Shown here piece by piece: positions 6,521 through 7,404 of a stretch of DNA of 7,404 bases. Numbering within the stretch: the first letter of the stretch is position 1; the number at the start of each line of letters is the position of its first letter. The translations under genes and the position numbers were made by a program. The notes under the pieces were generated by a model. It was not told where the DNA came from. It was given only the letters and a program-made list of their open reading frames with translations, and ran no database searches. The stretch comes from JBGTKH01 sp041744735 (lineage in GTDB: Bacteria > Planctomycetota > Planctomycetia > Pirellulales > Pirellulaceae): the NCBI GenBank assembly GCA_041744735.1, contig JBGTKH010000698.1, forward strand, positions 1 to 7,404. Direction: 5' to 3'.

Positions 6521-6754
6521 ATGGCAACCGACTTGTATGCGGCTGACGGCCACGAGCTTGTGGCGGTCAACTGCCCGGGCGGCGGAGTTGCCCGGCAATT
6601 TCGCGTTCAGTATCACACGTCGCCAGCAGACCCCTGGCGCATGTTCGCCAGCTTCCGGGCCCGCGGTCCGGCCGAAGCCTGCGTCGACCGTCTGCACGAG
6701 CAGGGTTACGAGGCGCGGCTGGTGAAGTACGTCAACTGTCCTACGTCGGCGTAG
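6521..6754 (+). CDS. Small protein of unknown function (77 aa)
   Basis: The chosen start is the ATG at 6521, with AAAGGA (6507-6512) 8 nt before it. An in-frame ATG at 6467 has no Shine-Dalgarno. The protein has no signal peptide or transmembrane helix. The stretch WRMFASFRARGPAEACVDRLHEQGYEARLV has the strand-helix-strand layout (aromatic start, Ala-rich helix, GY-A-LV) of SPOR-like small alpha/beta folds, but I cannot assign it. The stop is only 2 bp from the stop of the convergent macrodomain gene. Confidence 0.6.
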   Translation: MATDLYAADGHELVAVNCPGGGVARQFRVQYHTSPADPWRMFASFRARGPAEACVDRLHEQGYEARLVKYVNCPTSA

Positions 6755-6756
6755 CG

Positions 6757-7293
6757 TTACACGAGGGCGCTCAGCGTTCGAGAGAAGTGTTGATAGGCCG
6801 CGGTGTCGAAGAGCACGAAGCGCACCAGCGCGGGGCGGCGGTGCTCGTTCAGAAAGTCGATCACCGTCTGCAGAGCGACGCGGCTGGCTTGCTCGATGGG
6901 ATAGCGATACGCGCCGGTGCTGAGTGCCGGAAAGGCGATGCTGTTGCAATCGTGCTCGATGGCTAACTCGAGACTGCGGCGATGAGCGCCCGCCAGCAAT
7001 TCCGCTTCGCCCCGCGTGCCGTCCCGCCAGATCGGCCCGACCGCGTGGATCACGTACTTGGCCGACAGATTCCCGGCGCCAGTGATGACAGCCGAGCCGG
7101 TCGGACAACCATCGGGATAGCGCCGGTCCGTCTCCTGCATAATCGTCGCCCCGCCGCGCCGATGAATCGCGCCGTCCACTCCGCCGCCGCCCGCCAAGCT
7201 GCTGTTCGCCGCGTTGACAATCGCGTCCACTTCCTGCTGAGTGATGTCGCCTTGAACTAATTCCAAGGTTTGGCCCTGAATCATCGCTCGCAT
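6757..7293 (-). CDS. ymdB: Macrodomain protein, YmdB-type O-acetyl-ADP-ribose deacetylase
   Basis: The 178-aa product aligns along its whole length with E. coli YmdB (177 aa), which removes the acetyl group from O-acetyl-ADP-ribose and belongs to the MacroD-type ADP-ribosyl hydrolases. It shows LVQGDIT (12-18, adenine site), VDAIVNAANSSLAGGGGVDG (22-41, with the catalytic-type Asn30 and Asp40), IHRRGG, CPTGSAVITGAGNL (63-76), VIHAVGPIW and FPALSTGAYRYP (121-132, with Tyr129 in the distal-ribose loop). All ligand-binding residues look intact. The start at 7293 has a weak GAGAG upstream; the Met at codon 4 (7284) is an alternative. It lies 12 bp after an upstream gene on the same strand, so it is probably co-transcribed with it. 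Confidence 0.92.
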   Translation of the reverse strand: MRAMIQGQTLELVQGDITQQEVDAIVNAANSSLAGGGGVDGAIHRRGGATIMQETDRRYPDGCPTGSAVITGAGNLSAKYVIHAVGPIWRDGTRGEAELLAGAHRRSLELAIEHDCNSIAFPALSTGAYRYPIEQASRVALQTVIDFLNEHRRPALVRFVLFDTAAYQHFSRTLSALV

Positions 7294-7305
7294 AGTTCGC
7301 AGCTC

Positions 7306-7404
7306 TCACATGATTTCATTACGGACATGATCCCGAGCCACTTTCACCTCAGCATCCGTGGCGCGTCGGTAGCCAATTCGCTGTTCTTCCAACAACCGCA
7401 GGGC
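7306..7404 (-). CDS. C-terminal end of an unidentified gene, partial
   Basis: The minus strand from the right edge reads 32 codons, ALRLLEEQRIGYRRATDAEV through VARDHVRNEIM, to a TGA at 7308-7306. The sequence is charged and helical and looks like a true protein end. It stops 12 bp before the macrodomain start in the same direction, which suggests an operon. Too little is present to name it. Confidence 0.5.
   Translation of the reverse strand, partial: ALRLLEEQRIGYRRATDAEVKVARDHVRNEIM

Noticed and set aside
6446..7309. Long minus-strand open frame of 287 codons over the macrodomain gene
   Set aside because: It is an Arg/Ser-rich shadow of the macrodomain gene; the macrodomain frame has unmistakable motifs.

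Overview
This is probably a planctomycete or similar high-GC bacterium. The reasons are the style of the right-hand genes (a membrane-anchored TPR protein, a GGDEF protein behind a tiny membrane protein, several small orphan genes) and an integrase N-terminus of a type I associate with Planctomycetes. That assignment rests on protein style only. A tRNA-Asp gene (3416-3489, minus strand) divides the window into two very different halves.

Left half (1 to about 3415): an accessory region that looks like a decaying integrative element carrying a wrecked type III CRISPR-Cas locus. From the left edge there is a minus-strand cas2 that continues out of the window with an unusual C-terminal extension. 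Next is a plus-strand gene broken by at least two frameshifts (526-1744) that ends in a Lon-like Ser/Lys domain. A third frameshift leads into the C-terminal half of a Cas10/Cmr2-type protein with an intact GGDD (1745-2515). A RAMP-family gene starting at 2508 is cut off near 2902. At that point it collides with the opposite-strand remnant of a tyrosine integrase that keeps only its first 135 or so residues (2888-3292). A perfect 13-bp inverted repeat lies just upstream of the integrase, followed by the 3' end of tRNA-Asp, the kind of site such integrases use. No cas1 and no CRISPR array are in view.

Right half (3416-7404): apparently intact chromosomal genes with no broken frames. They are tRNA-Asp with a good promoter; a 48-aa single-pass membrane protein followed 3 nt later by a diguanylate cyclase with canonical GGEEF and RxxD sites; a convergent membrane-anchored TPR protein; two small orphan proteins (108 and 77 aa); a YmdB-type macrodomain hydrolase; and the last 32 codons of a gene lying just upstream of the macrodomain gene in the same direction.

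In a working system the left-hand genes would form a type III effector: Cas10 making cyclic oligoadenylate through its GGDD palm, RAMP backbone proteins on the crRNA, and perhaps a Lon-like protease as associated effector. Three frameshifts, a missing Cas10 N-terminal half, and truncated RAMP and integrase genes argue that this copy is dead or dying. A better-preserved relative could show an uncommon pairing of a Lon-like protease with type III CRISPR.
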